DNA of 6,495 nt from Acidimicrobiaceae bacterium (GCA_030838245.1 JAUTXB010000201.1:1-6495); one strand, 5' to 3'; positions 1-6,011 are shown, numbered from the stretch's first letter. Notes: generated by a model from the sequence alone, not told the origin. Program-made: numbers and translations.

Positions 1-254
1 GCGGGGACGTCGGTGGAGCCCACCGGCGGTCCGACCGCCCCGAGCAGCACGGCGTCTTGGCCCCGGAGCTCCTCCAGGGTCTCGTCGGGGAGCACATCGC
101 CGGTCCGAAGGTACCGGTCGGCACCGAGATCGTAGGTGGTGGTCTCGAGCGCGACGCCAGCGGCGGCGACGACCTTCAGCGCCTCAGCCACCACCTCGGG
201 TCCGATGCCGTCTCCTCCGATGAGGCCTACCTTGTACGTGCTCACGTCTGTCAT
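1..254 (-). CDS. leuB: 3-isopropylmalate dehydrogenase, N-terminal part (runs off the window)
   Basis: Partial gene: the ATG is at 254 and the reading frame leaves the window at base 1, so only the first 84 residues are visible. LeuB oxidatively decarboxylates 3-isopropylmalate with NAD+ in the cytoplasm, the third step of leucine synthesis. The visible part starts a beta strand followed by GDGIGPE at residues 14-20, the N-terminal hallmark of the isocitrate/isopropylmalate dehydrogenase family. It then has [12 protein letters not shown] (41-52) and LLGAVG (70-75), which match LeuB better than isocitrate dehydrogenase. The catalytic Arg/Tyr/Lys/Asp residues lie beyond the window edge. No clear Shine-Dalgarno sequence precedes the ATG; a GTG at 245 is an alternative start. 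It is preceded by a 290-base gap with a candidate attenuator. A tartrate/malate dehydrogenase paralogue cannot be fully excluded from 84 residues. Confidence 0.88.
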   Translation of the reverse strand, partial: MTDVSTYKVGLIGGDGIGPEVVAEALKVVAAAGVALETTTYDLGADRYLRTGDVLPDETLEELRGQDAVLLGAVGPPVGSTDVP

Positions 255-357
255 GTCCGTTCTGTGCTGGTGGTTCGCCGTCGTCTGCTGTTATGCGTGC
301 TTTGTTCGTGCTCTTCCGGCCGGCGCCGGTCGGCACCTCACGGTACGCCGGAAATTG
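255..357 (-). other. Untranslated stretch between the terminator and leuB
   Basis: No ORF of note. It contains a perfect 10-base palindrome CCGGCGCCGG at 320-329 that can take part in a GC-rich hairpin with neighbouring bases. I see no convincing promoter and no strong ribosome binding site just before the leuB ATG. It would be the proximal leader of leuB after read-through of the terminator. Confidence 0.5.
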
Positions 358-381
358 AAAAACCGCCCACCTTGTGGACGG
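358..381 (-). terminator. Rho-independent terminator (8-bp stem, T-run)
   Basis: On the minus strand CCGTCCAC (381-374), loop AAG, GTGGGCGG (370-363) pair over 8 bp with one G-U pair, followed directly by TTTTT (362-358). It lies between the end of tsaC (545) and the start of leuB (254). It could end the rho-rpmE-prfA-prmC-tsaC transcript, act as the terminator of a leuB attenuator, or do both. No gene ends here on the plus strand, where the hairpin is preceded by A's rather than followed by T's. Confidence 0.7.
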
Positions 382-387
382 TCAGGA

Positions 388-414
388 GGCACACACCGGG
401 CTTGGGTGTATGCC
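388..414 (-). other. 10-bp hairpin (candidate pause or anti-antiterminator hairpin)
   Basis: Arms at 414-405 and 397-388 (minus strand GGCATACACC and GGTGTGTGCC) pair over 10 bp with one G-U pair, closing a 7-base loop. The 5' arm begins inside the stop codon of the 15-codon ORF, so a ribosome at the Ile codons would cover it. No T-run follows, so it is not itself a terminator. Confidence 0.6.
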
Positions 415-461
415 TACTCAATAATGAATACCGTGGCTGGATTCGGGTGCGCCTTCTCCAT
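414..461 (-). CDS. Putative leader peptide (15 aa) upstream of leuB
   Basis: A short ORF starts with ATG at 461 and ends with TAG at 416-414; it encodes MEKAHPNPATVFIIE. Codons 11-14 are GTA, TTC, ATT, ATT (Val-Phe-Ile-Ile). These A/T-ending codons are unusual in a GC-rich segment and could serve as slow, amino-acid-sensing codons for the branched-chain pathway. There is no Leu codon, which is unexpected for a leucine gene. AGGA sits 4 bases before the ATG (469-466), a tight but possible ribosome binding site; leaderless translation is the alternative. The last base of the stop codon is the first base of the following hairpin. This could be a chance ORF; the case rests on its position and codon content. 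Confidence 0.42.
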   Translation of the reverse strand: MEKAHPNPATVFIIE

Positions 462-469
462 GGCTTCCT

Positions 470-499
470 AGTTTCCCCCGGTTATGGCAGGTTCGTCAA
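470..499 (-). promoter_or_regulatory. Candidate promoter of the leuB leader
   Basis: The minus strand shows TTGACG (499-494), 18 bases, then GAAACT (475-470). The -35 box matches the sigma-70 consensus at five of six positions. The -10 box is poor (three of six, lacking the first T). Eight bases separate the -10 box from the leader ATG at 461, so transcription might begin at or next to that ATG. A TAATCT further upstream (near 514-519) is another possible -10, but I found no good -35 for it. Confidence 0.35.
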
Positions 500-544
500 C
501 TGAGAGTGGGCAGATTACGACGGTGCGCACCGACATACCCGCCG

Positions 545-1231
545 TCACAGCTCGTAGAGCGTCGACCAGGGGATGGCCCCGTCACGGAGGCACCGGGACG
601 CCGGCCCCTGGCACTCCACAACAGTCGACGGGATCCCATCGCAGGTCCCGCCATCGAGGACGATCCCGATGCCGACAGCGGCCACGCCGCCTTCCTCGGA
701 TCGACTCCTCAAGCCTTCCTCGGAGAGAACGCCTAAAGCGGCCTGGGGAAATGCCGAGGCCACCTGGTGGGCGGCAGTAAAGGGCGACTGACCGTGTCGG
801 TTGGCGCTGGTGACGGCCAACGGACCGCTGACCGCACAGAGGGCCTCGACAACGGGGTGAGCGGGCCAGCGCACGCCGACGGTAACCGGCGGTGAATCGG
901 GGCCGCCAAGGTCAGCGGTGAAGCCCTCCCGGCGGGGAACGACCAGCGTCAATGCTCCCGGCCAGTACCGGTCGGCGAGGAACCGGGCCGACACGGGGAG
1001 CGTCCCGGCAATCAGCTCGACCTGGTCCCAACCTCCGACGAGAACGGGGAGGGCCACGGACGTGGAGCGTTCTTTGAGGGCGAAGACGCGAGCCACGGCA
1101 TCAGGCCGAAAGGGGTCCACCGCCAACCCGTAGACGGTGTCGGTGGGGATGCCCACCACCTCTCCGGCCGCCAGCGCTTCGGCGGCTTGCTCGATGGCGG
1201 CGGGATCGTCAGCCGGGACGACACGGGTCAT
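545..1231 (-). CDS. tsaC: L-threonylcarbamoyladenylate synthase (TsaC/YwlC, Sua5-YciO-YrdC family)
   Basis: 228 residues. It makes threonylcarbamoyl-AMP from threonine, bicarbonate and ATP, the first step of the universal t6A37 modification of ANN-decoding tRNAs, in the cytoplasm. Visible family features: PTDTVYGL at 29-36; K53 and R55 of the KxR signature; PVLV (62-65); WPGALTLV (90-97); GVRWP (119-123); TSAN at 141-144, completing the KxR...SxN active-site set; and LDGG...GIPSTVV at 192-205. It ends soon after, so it is the short YrdC-type form without the C-terminal Sua5 domain. Residues about 170-187 are an extra loop with a SEEG repeat before LDGG. The ATG at 1231 overlaps the prmC stop as ATGA, suggesting translational coupling. 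No strong ribosome binding site is seen. It is the last gene of the cluster. Confidence 0.93.
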   Translation of the reverse strand: MTRVVPADDPAAIEQAAEALAAGEVVGIPTDTVYGLAVDPFRPDAVARVFALKERSTSVALPVLVGGWDQVELIAGTLPVSARFLADRYWPGALTLVVPRREGFTADLGGPDSPPVTVGVRWPAHPVVEALCAVSGPLAVTSANRHGQSPFTAAHQVASAFPQAALGVLSEEGLRSRSEEGGVAAVGIGIVLDGGTCDGIPSTVVECQGPASRCLRDGAIPWSTLYEL

Positions 1232-2259
1232 CGTCTCGCCGCCACCAGGACCCGCGGACGACCGGCCAGATCCGGCTCCACGCGTGCGTCGGCGAATCCG
1301 CTCCGCTGGGCCATGGACAGCGCCGCTTCACCCTGATGGGGCGCCAGCTCGATAACCACGGCTCCCCTGCTGGTCAGCCATCGAGAGGCATCGGCAATGA
1401 TCGTCTCGATGTCAGCCAGGCCGGCTGATCCGTCGCTGGCCGAGCCGGCCACCAGTGCGGTCTCGGGCTCCCAATCGCGCACCACCAGGTCGAGCTCGGG
1501 ATACTCGGCGGCCGACACGTACGGGGGGTTCGACACCACCAGGTCGATCGTGCCCATCAAGCTCGGCGGTAGTGCGGCGAACCACACCCCCTGCACCAAT
1601 CGAACCCGGTCCAGTGGATCGTGCTCCGTGGCCGGGGCCACGGCCGTGGCGTCTGGGACCTCCTCGCCAACTGGGACAGCCGGCGCGCTCCGGACAGCCT
1701 GCAACGACTTCAGGTTGGCTCGGGCCACGTCGAGGGCGTCGAGAGACGAATCCGTGGCCCACACGTCGAGGCCAGCGTGGCGGGCGCCGCCCCCCTCTAC
1801 GGCCAGCGAGAGCGCGATGGCCCCAGAGCCGGTCCCGAGATCAACCGCCACGAGAGGTTGGGCTCGAGCTGGGGTGTCGATTCGGTCGGCCGTCGCCCGC
1901 AGGAGCTCGGCCAGGGCCACCTCGACCACTTGCTCCGTCTCGGGTCGGGGGATCAGAACTCGACGGTCGACGGCCAGCTCGATGGTGCGAAACGGCCAGC
2001 GACCGAGGATGTACTGCAAGGGTTCACCGGCCTGGCGTCGTGACACCAGGGAGGCCACCCGACGAGACACGCTCGGAGGCACGGGCTCGTCGAGCCCGAG
2101 GGCGGACAGCGAGCGGCCGAGCAGCGGACCGTCGATTGCCGACCCATCCCGAGCGAGTGCGTCCTCAACGATCCACCGCGCCTCGGGACCCGAGCCCAGA
2201 CGTGACGTTGCTGCCTCAACCAGCTGGCGGCGGCTCGGTTCGGTTGCCACCGCCGTCAA
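1228..2259 (-). CDS. prmC: Peptide chain release factor N(5)-glutamine methyltransferase
   Basis: 343 residues. PrmC (HemK) uses S-adenosylmethionine to methylate the glutamine of the GGQ motif in RF1 and RF2; its substrate RF1 is encoded just upstream. Residues 1-100 form the helical N-terminal domain, with PLQYILG at 80-86. RPETE (105-109), the SAM-binding DLGTGSG (140-146) and the catalytic NPPY (244-247) are all present, as is a C-terminal DLAGRPRVLV. It is longer than the usual roughly 280 residues, partly through an Ala/Pro/acidic insertion at about 188-217, between the region after motif I and NPPY. The start given is TTG at 2259, overlapping the prfA stop (TTGA). However, AGAGGA lies directly against that TTG and 9 bases before a GTG at 2250, so the GTG may be the true start (340 residues). 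Confidence 0.94.
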   Translation of the reverse strand: MTAVATEPSRRQLVEAATSRLGSGPEARWIVEDALARDGSAIDGPLLGRSLSALGLDEPVPPSVSRRVASLVSRRQAGEPLQYILGRWPFRTIELAVDRRVLIPRPETEQVVEVALAELLRATADRIDTPARAQPLVAVDLGTGSGAIALSLAVEGGGARHAGLDVWATDSSLDALDVARANLKSLQAVRSAPAVPVGEEVPDATAVAPATEHDPLDRVRLVQGVWFAALPPSLMGTIDLVVSNPPYVSAAEYPELDLVVRDWEPETALVAGSASDGSAGLADIETIIADASRWLTSRGAVVIELAPHQGEAALSMAQRSGFADARVEPDLAGRPRVLVAARR

Positions 2260-3320
2260 TCCTCTTCGAGCTGTCTGCCCCGCTTGTCGGCCATGAGCGC
2301 GTCGGTCAGCTCGTCGAGATCTCCCATCAGGACACGATCGAGCTTGTGCAGGGTGAGCTTGATGCGGTGGTCGGTGACCCGGTTCTCCTTGTAGTTGTAG
2401 GTCCGGATCTTCTCCGACCGTCCCCCACCTCCGACCTGGCTGCGGCGCTGCGCGGAGAGCTCCGCGGCCTGACGGTCCTGTTCGGCTTTAAGTAGACGGG
2501 AGCGGAGCACGGTCATGGCCTTGGCCCGATTCTGGATCTGGCTCTTCTCGTCCTGCATGGCCACCACGATCCCGGTAGGGAGATGGGTGATGCGGACGGC
2601 CGAATCGGTCGTGTTCACCGACTGACCGCCAGGGCCGGTCGACCGGTACACATCGACCTTCAGGTCGGAGGGGTCGATGGCCACGTCGACCTCCTCTGCC
2701 TCGGGGAGAACCGCCACCGCAGCCGACGAAGTGTGGATGCGGCCCTGTGACTCGGTGACAGGAACCCGCTGAACACGATGGGGGCCGCCCTCGTGCTCCA
2801 GGCGCTGCCAGGCGTCGTCCCCCTTCACCAGAAAGGTCACCTCGTTGAGGCCGTCGCGCTCGGACGGGCTCGACGACATGACCTCGACCTTCCACCCGCG
2901 GATGGCCGCGTAGCGGGTGTACATGTCGAAGAGGTCCTTGGCGAACAGGTTGGCTTCTTCGCCGCCCTCGGCACCGCGGATCTCCATGATGACGTTCCGA
3001 CCGGCGTTGGGGTCCCGAGGGACGAGCAACTGCTGGAGGGACTCCTCCAGTCGGGCTATGTCCGACTCGGCCTTGTCCACCTCGGCCCGAGCCAGGTCCC
3101 GCTCGTCGCTGACCGAGTCAACCACCATCTCTCGCGCTGTGGTCAGATCGGACTCTGCGGCCTGCAGCTGCCGCCAGGTGCCGATGACCTCGCTCAGCTC
3201 TTTGTGGCGACGGGAAAGGTCACGCAATCGACGCGGATCGGAGGAAGCTCCCGGGTCGTTCAGCTGCTCAACGACCGACTCGTACTCCTCGGCGAGACGG
3301 GGAAGCCGGTCGTTCTTCAC
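2256..3320 (-). CDS. prfA: Peptide chain release factor 1
   Basis: 354 residues, the normal RF1 length. RF1 reads UAA and UAG in the ribosomal A site and triggers release of the finished protein. Residues 1-100 form the coiled N-terminal domain. The stop-codon recognition tripeptide is PVT at 187-189 within RVQRVPVTESQGRIHTS, the RF1 type (RF2 would have SPF). The catalytic GGQ is at 231-233 in STGPGGQSVNTTDSAVR, and RSEKIRTYNY (301-310) follows. The start is GTG at 3320. The frame upstream reaches a TAA with no ATG, GTG or TTG in between, so this is the only reasonable start, although no clear Shine-Dalgarno is seen. It lies 62 bases downstream of rpmE and overlaps prmC by 4 bases; the PrmC substrate glutamine is Q233. 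Confidence 0.97.
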   Translation of the reverse strand: MKNDRLPRLAEEYESVVEQLNDPGASSDPRRLRDLSRRHKELSEVIGTWRQLQAAESDLTTAREMVVDSVSDERDLARAEVDKAESDIARLEESLQQLLVPRDPNAGRNVIMEIRGAEGGEEANLFAKDLFDMYTRYAAIRGWKVEVMSSSPSERDGLNEVTFLVKGDDAWQRLEHEGGPHRVQRVPVTESQGRIHTSSAAVAVLPEAEEVDVAIDPSDLKVDVYRSTGPGGQSVNTTDSAVRITHLPTGIVVAMQDEKSQIQNRAKAMTVLRSRLLKAEQDRQAAELSAQRRSQVGGGGRSEKIRTYNYKENRVTDHRIKLTLHKLDRVLMGDLDELTDALMADKRGRQLEED

Positions 3321-3382
3321 GGACTCAGGGTATCGGCCCTGCAGGCCCGGCCCGCCTTATCGGCAGGCAGTGGTCGACGGGT

Positions 3383-3601
3383 TCAGGACTTCTTGCGGGA
3401 GCCGGTCTTGGCGTATCGGCGCTGGAAACGCTCCACGCGGCCTCCTGAGTCCACCAGCTTCTGCTTGCCGGTGAAGAAGGGGTGACACTCGTTGCACAGC
3501 TCAAGATGGATGTCGTCCTTCGTCGAGCGGGTGGTGAAGGTATTGCCGCACGAGCAATGAACCTTGGCTTCGACGTACTTGGGATGAATGTCAGTCTTCA
3601 T
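3383..3601 (-). CDS. rpmE: 50S ribosomal protein L31 (zinc-binding form)
   Basis: 72 residues, the typical L31 length. L31 sits on the central protuberance of the 50S subunit and helps bridge the two subunits. It begins MKTDIHPKY, the standard N-terminus. C16 and C18 (CSC) with C36 and C39 (CNEC) form the zinc site, so this is the C+ form rather than the zinc-independent paralogue. [12 protein letters not shown] (40-51) and a basic tail ([12 protein letters not shown]) follow. A strong ribosome binding site AGGAGA (3611-3606) precedes the ATG at 3601. rho-rpmE-prfA is a common actinobacterial order. The 86-base gap after rho is GC-rich with inverted repeats and may hold an L31 autoregulatory leader. 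Confidence 0.98.
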   Translation of the reverse strand: MKTDIHPKYVEAKVHCSCGNTFTTRSTKDDIHLELCNECHPFFTGKQKLVDSGGRVERFQRRYAKTGSRKKS

Positions 3602-3687
3602 GATCTCTCCTGTGGTGACGGCGAACGGGCTCCCGGCCGTCTCGAGGCCCCGCGAGTGTACCGGAAGCCCAGGTCTGGCCGATCGGC
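3602..3687 (-). promoter_or_regulatory. rho-rpmE intergenic region, possible L31 leader
   Basis: 86 bases between the rho stop and rpmE. It contains a perfect palindrome GCCGATCGGC (3678-3687) directly after the rho stop. Closer to rpmE, a nested inverted repeat can fold with CGGG/CCCG outer arms and GCC/GGC inner arms around TCGAGAC. Structured leaders that bind L31 are described for Actinobacteria. I cannot match this region to that family by eye. There is no T-run, so it is not a standard terminator. Confidence 0.3.
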
Positions 3688-5778
3688 TCAGTTGGGCGCA
3701 GCCGGGCCCTTGGCTATTTCGGCCAGGAACTCGTCGTTGCTCTTGGTCGTCCGGATCTTGTCCATCAGAAGCTCCAGACCGGCAGCGGCGCTACCCTCGT
3801 TGGCCAGGGCGTTCAGGACCCGGCGCAGCTTCCACACCTGCTGGAGCTGCGACCGGTCGAAGAGGAGCTCCTCGTGGCGGGTCGAGCTGGCATTGACGTC
3901 GATCGAAGGGTACAGGCGCCGCTCGGACAGCCGGCGATCGAGGCGAAGCTCCATGTTGCCGGTGCCCTTGAACTCCTCGAAGATGACCTCGTCCATCTTG
4001 GATCCCGTCTCTACCAGCGCGGTGGCCAGGATGGTGAGCGATCCACCCTCTTCGATGTTCCGGGCTGCGCCGAAGAACTTCTTTGGCGGGTACAGGGCAC
4101 CCGAGTCGACACCACCGGACATGATCCGGCCGGTGGCCGGAGCAGCCAGGTTGTAGGCACGAGCCAGGCGAGTGATGCCGTCGAGGATGATGACGACGTC
4201 CCTGCCCATCTCGACCAGTCGCTTGGCCCGCTCGATGGCCAGCTCGGAAACGGCGGTGTGCTCATCAGCTGGCCGGTCGAACGTCGAGGCGACTACCTCG
4301 CCCTTCACTGAACGGCGCATGTCGGTGACTTCTTCAGGGCGCTCGTCCACCAGCAGCACCATTAGGTGCACATCGGGGTTGTTCGCCTCGATGGAGTGGG
4401 CGATGTGTTTCATCACCGTGGTCTTGCCCGCCTTGGGCGGTGACACGATGAGCCCGCGCTGGCCCTTGCCGATCGGCGAGAGGAGGTCGACGATCCGCGC
4501 TGTCATGTTCTCCTTCTCGCCAGGCATCTCCAAGTGCAGCCGGGAGTCGGGGAACAGCGGGGTCAGGTCCTCGAAGCGAGGACGGTCCCGGGCCGCCTCG
4601 GGGTCGAGCCCGGAAACGGTGTCGATACGCAGCAAGGCAGGGAATTTCTCCGTATTGCCGGCCGGACGGCACGCACCCTCGACGTAGTCACCTCGGCGAA
4701 GGGCGAAGCGTCTGGCCTGGCTGATCGAGACGTAGACGTCCTTATTGGAAGGCAGGTAGCCGTCGCAACGGAGGAATCCATAGCCCTCGTCCCGGAGGTC
4801 GAGGAGGCCGCGCACCGGGATGAGCTCGCCCTGGTACTGCTGCTCCTGGCCACCGCCGGCGCCCTGCAGTTCCCGCTCTCCGCCGCCCTGGCGATCGCGA
4901 CCCCGCCGGCGTCGATTGCTTCGGCGATTGCCGAGCTCGGAGTCAGCTCCGCCCTGGCGATTGCCCTGCCCACCTTGATTGTTCTGGTTGTTCTGGTTGT
5001 TCTGGCGATTGCCCTGATTCCCCTGGCCGCCCTGGTTGTTGCCCTGGCCGCCCTGGTTCCCCTGGCGATTGCTTTGGTTGTTCTGGCGATTGCCCTGGCC
5101 GCCCTGGCTGTAGCCCTGGGCGCCCTGACGGGCCCCGCGATCGCCTTGGCCATCTCGGCGTGACTGATCGGAACCGCTGGCGTCCTGGTCGTTTTGGCCA
5201 TCCTGGTCGGACCCGCCGTCGCCGGCGTCACCGTCCTCGGTCTGGCGGACATCGGCGGAATCAGCTCGACCCCTCGATCCGTTCTCGGCCGTGTCGGCAT
5301 GAGCGGCACCGCCGTCCTCGAACGTAGCGCCGGCGCTCGATCGGGCCTGAGCCCGTGAGCGATTCCCGTTCCGACCGTTCGGCGACGTCTCGTCGCCAGA
5401 ACCGCTCTCGGCGGCGGACTGTGGCGTCTCGATAGACGACGTGCCGTCACTTTCGGCACCGATGTCCGACATGGCACCGCCTTCTGCGTCGGACCTGGCT
5501 GATCCCCGCGGCTTCCGGCTGGGTGCCCTGGCCGCCGTGAGCGTCCCGGCTGAGTCGGTACCGGCACCGTTGCCGGTTGCCGCCCGACCTGGTGAGTCGC
5601 CGTTGTTCGTGCCGCCGTCATCCACGGCCACACCAGTGGCCTTCAGGATGCCGTCGATCATGTCCGCCTTTTTCGTCCTGGTGGTGGTTTTCACAGACAG
5701 TGCCTGTGCAATGGCATGAAGCTCATCTCGCTCCTTGCCTTCCAACACCGAGCGCTCGAGCTGCTGTTCGGCAGTCAT
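3688..5778 (-). CDS. rho: Transcription termination factor Rho with long low-complexity insertion
   Basis: 696 residues, far longer than E. coli Rho (419). Rho is a ring-shaped hexameric RNA helicase that ends transcription. A Rho_N helical domain is at about 8-50. Then comes a disordered insertion at about 51-316: Ser/Gly/Ala-rich, acidic (152-210), Gln/Asn/Gly-rich (211-278) and Arg-rich (284-296, [13 protein letters not shown]). The RNA-binding cold-shock-like domain follows, with GYGFLR at 332-337. The ATPase core has GKGQRGLIV (437-445), Walker [10 protein letters not shown] (446-454), DERPEEV with catalytic E479, Walker B VVIILDG with D533, GGVDSGAL (555-562), and [18 protein letters not shown] followed by the arginine-finger region. 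All core motifs look intact. GAGGAGG (5788-5782) is a good ribosome binding site for the ATG at 5778. Long Arg-rich insertions are known in actinobacterial Rho. Confidence 0.97.
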   Translation of the reverse strand: MTAEQQLERSVLEGKERDELHAIAQALSVKTTTRTKKADMIDGILKATGVAVDDGGTNNGDSPGRAATGNGAGTDSAGTLTAARAPSRKPRGSARSDAEGGAMSDIGAESDGTSSIETPQSAAESGSGDETSPNGRNGNRSRAQARSSAGATFEDGGAAHADTAENGSRGRADSADVRQTEDGDAGDGGSDQDGQNDQDASGSDQSRRDGQGDRGARQGAQGYSQGGQGNRQNNQSNRQGNQGGQGNNQGGQGNQGNRQNNQNNQNNQGGQGNRQGGADSELGNRRSNRRRRGRDRQGGGERELQGAGGGQEQQYQGELIPVRGLLDLRDEGYGFLRCDGYLPSNKDVYVSISQARRFALRRGDYVEGACRPAGNTEKFPALLRIDTVSGLDPEAARDRPRFEDLTPLFPDSRLHLEMPGEKENMTARIVDLLSPIGKGQRGLIVSPPKAGKTTVMKHIAHSIEANNPDVHLMVLLVDERPEEVTDMRRSVKGEVVASTFDRPADEHTAVSELAIERAKRLVEMGRDVVIILDGITRLARAYNLAAPATGRIMSGGVDSGALYPPKKFFGAARNIEEGGSLTILATALVETGSKMDEVIFEEFKGTGNMELRLDRRLSERRLYPSIDVNASSTRHEELLFDRSQLQQVWKLRRVLNALANEGSAAAGLELLMDKIRTTKSNDEFLAEIAKGPAAPN
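4945..5118 (-). repeat. Imperfect GGQGN/QNN-coding repeats in rho
   Basis: This part of rho encodes residues about 221-278, a run of short units such as GGQGN, NRQ and QNN. Gln plus Asn make up 33 of residues 221-280. At 4979-5005 three perfect copies of the 9-base unit TTGTTCTGG (plus strand) encode QNN units. All unit lengths are multiples of 3, so copy-number change would keep the frame. The same repeats create a long hydrophobic-looking ORF on the plus strand, which is a shadow. Confidence 0.85.
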
Positions 5779-5852
5779 CGCCCTCCTCGTTTCAACTTCC
5801 TCGTGGGCGAATGGGTTGAACCATCCGCCAGGGAAACAGGGTGGGAGTGCAT
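5775..5852 (-). CDS. Possible 25-codon upstream ORF overlapping the rho start
   Basis: An ATG at 5852 opens a 25-codon ORF (begins MHSHPVSLADG, ends TRKLKRGGR) whose TGA overlaps the rho ATG as ATGA. The rho ribosome binding site lies inside its last codons. The overlap would allow translational coupling. There is no good Shine-Dalgarno before the ATG, and a small hairpin (5857-5871) sits just upstream. I do not recognise the peptide. The composition (basic C-terminus) partly reflects the coded Shine-Dalgarno GAGGAGG. It may be chance. Confidence 0.25.
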   Translation of the reverse strand: MHSHPVSLADGSTHSPTRKLKRGGR

Positions 5853-5982
5853 GGTCCGAGAAGAACTCTCGTCAGCAACTCCCCCAACGCCGTCTACGGG
5901 CTGAGCACGCGACAACTTTTGCGTTTCAGGGAATCCCGCCCACGGGCCCAACCGGGCCAGTCGTGGTAGCGAAGGTACGTAT
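5779..5982 (-). other. rho 5' leader region
   Basis: About 200 bases between the candidate promoter and rho. It can form several small hairpins: GGCCC-GGTT-GGGCC near 5950-5962, CGAGA-5 bases-TCTCG at 5857-5871, and a 6-bp stem with arms 5815-5820 and 5791-5796 just before the ribosome binding site. rho is autoregulated through its leader in E. coli; a similar role here is an inference. No terminator with a T-run is present. Confidence 0.35.
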
Positions 5983-6011
5983 ATGTTACCCGCCGGGCGG
6001 CTGTTCGGCAA
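5983..6011 (-). promoter_or_regulatory. Candidate rho promoter
   Basis: On the minus strand TTGCCG (6011-6006), a 17-base spacer, and TAACAT (5988-5983) fit a sigma-70-type promoter (four of six matches in each box, and the TANNNT form favoured in actinobacteria). The spacer contains an inverted repeat CCGCC-G-GGCGG (5990-6000, plus strand) that could be an operator or just GC-rich sequence. Transcription would start near 5976, giving a leader of about 200 bases before rho. Confidence 0.45.

Larger units (their letters stand above)
358..499 (-). promoter_or_regulatory. Candidate transcription attenuator of leuB (leader ORF, hairpin, terminator)
   Basis: On the minus strand this stretch holds, in order, a promoter-like pair (499-470), a 15-codon ORF (461-414), a 10-bp hairpin starting at the ORF stop codon (414-388), a 6-base spacer and an 8-bp hairpin followed by TTTTT (381-358). 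leuB starts about 100 bases further on. This is the layout of leader-peptide attenuators: a stalled ribosome on the ORF would block the first hairpin and allow another fold. A possible antiterminator pairs GUGUGUG of the first hairpin's 3' arm with CGUCCAC of the terminator's 5' arm (four Watson-Crick pairs, two G-U pairs, one mismatch). That pairing is weak. The elements are seen directly; the regulatory mechanism is inferred. Confidence 0.5.

Noticed and set aside
320..329. CCGGCGCCGG palindrome as an operator for a leucine regulator
   Set aside because: A perfect 10-base palindrome of only C and G is not rare in such GC-rich DNA, and it does not overlap a recognisable promoter.
57..503. 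A 148-codon plus-strand ORF across the leuB start and the 255-544 gap
   Set aside because: It is antisense to leuB and crosses the terminator and leader elements. It shows no motif, and Arg/Cys/Ser-rich content suggests a shadow frame.
506..513. Bases complementary to the 3' arm of the leuB-side terminator (minus strand CTGCCCAC), as a long-range antiterminator
   Set aside because: The match is 8 bases with one G-U pair but lies upstream of the candidate promoter, so it would be present only in transcripts reading through from tsaC. An 8-base match is easily chance.
1397..2495. Long plus-strand ORFs opposite prmC and prfA
   Set aside because: They are Arg/Ser/Pro-rich shadow frames typical of GC-rich DNA, with no recognisable domain, while prmC and prfA carry all family motifs on the minus strand.
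4534..5163. A 209-codon plus-strand ORF with Ala/Leu/Val-rich, membrane-like repeats
   Set aside because: It is the antisense of the Q/N/G-rich insertion of rho. Reverse-reading GGQ/QNN codons gives ALV/AIA strings. It lacks an independent ribosome binding site, and rho is an unmistakable gene on the other strand.
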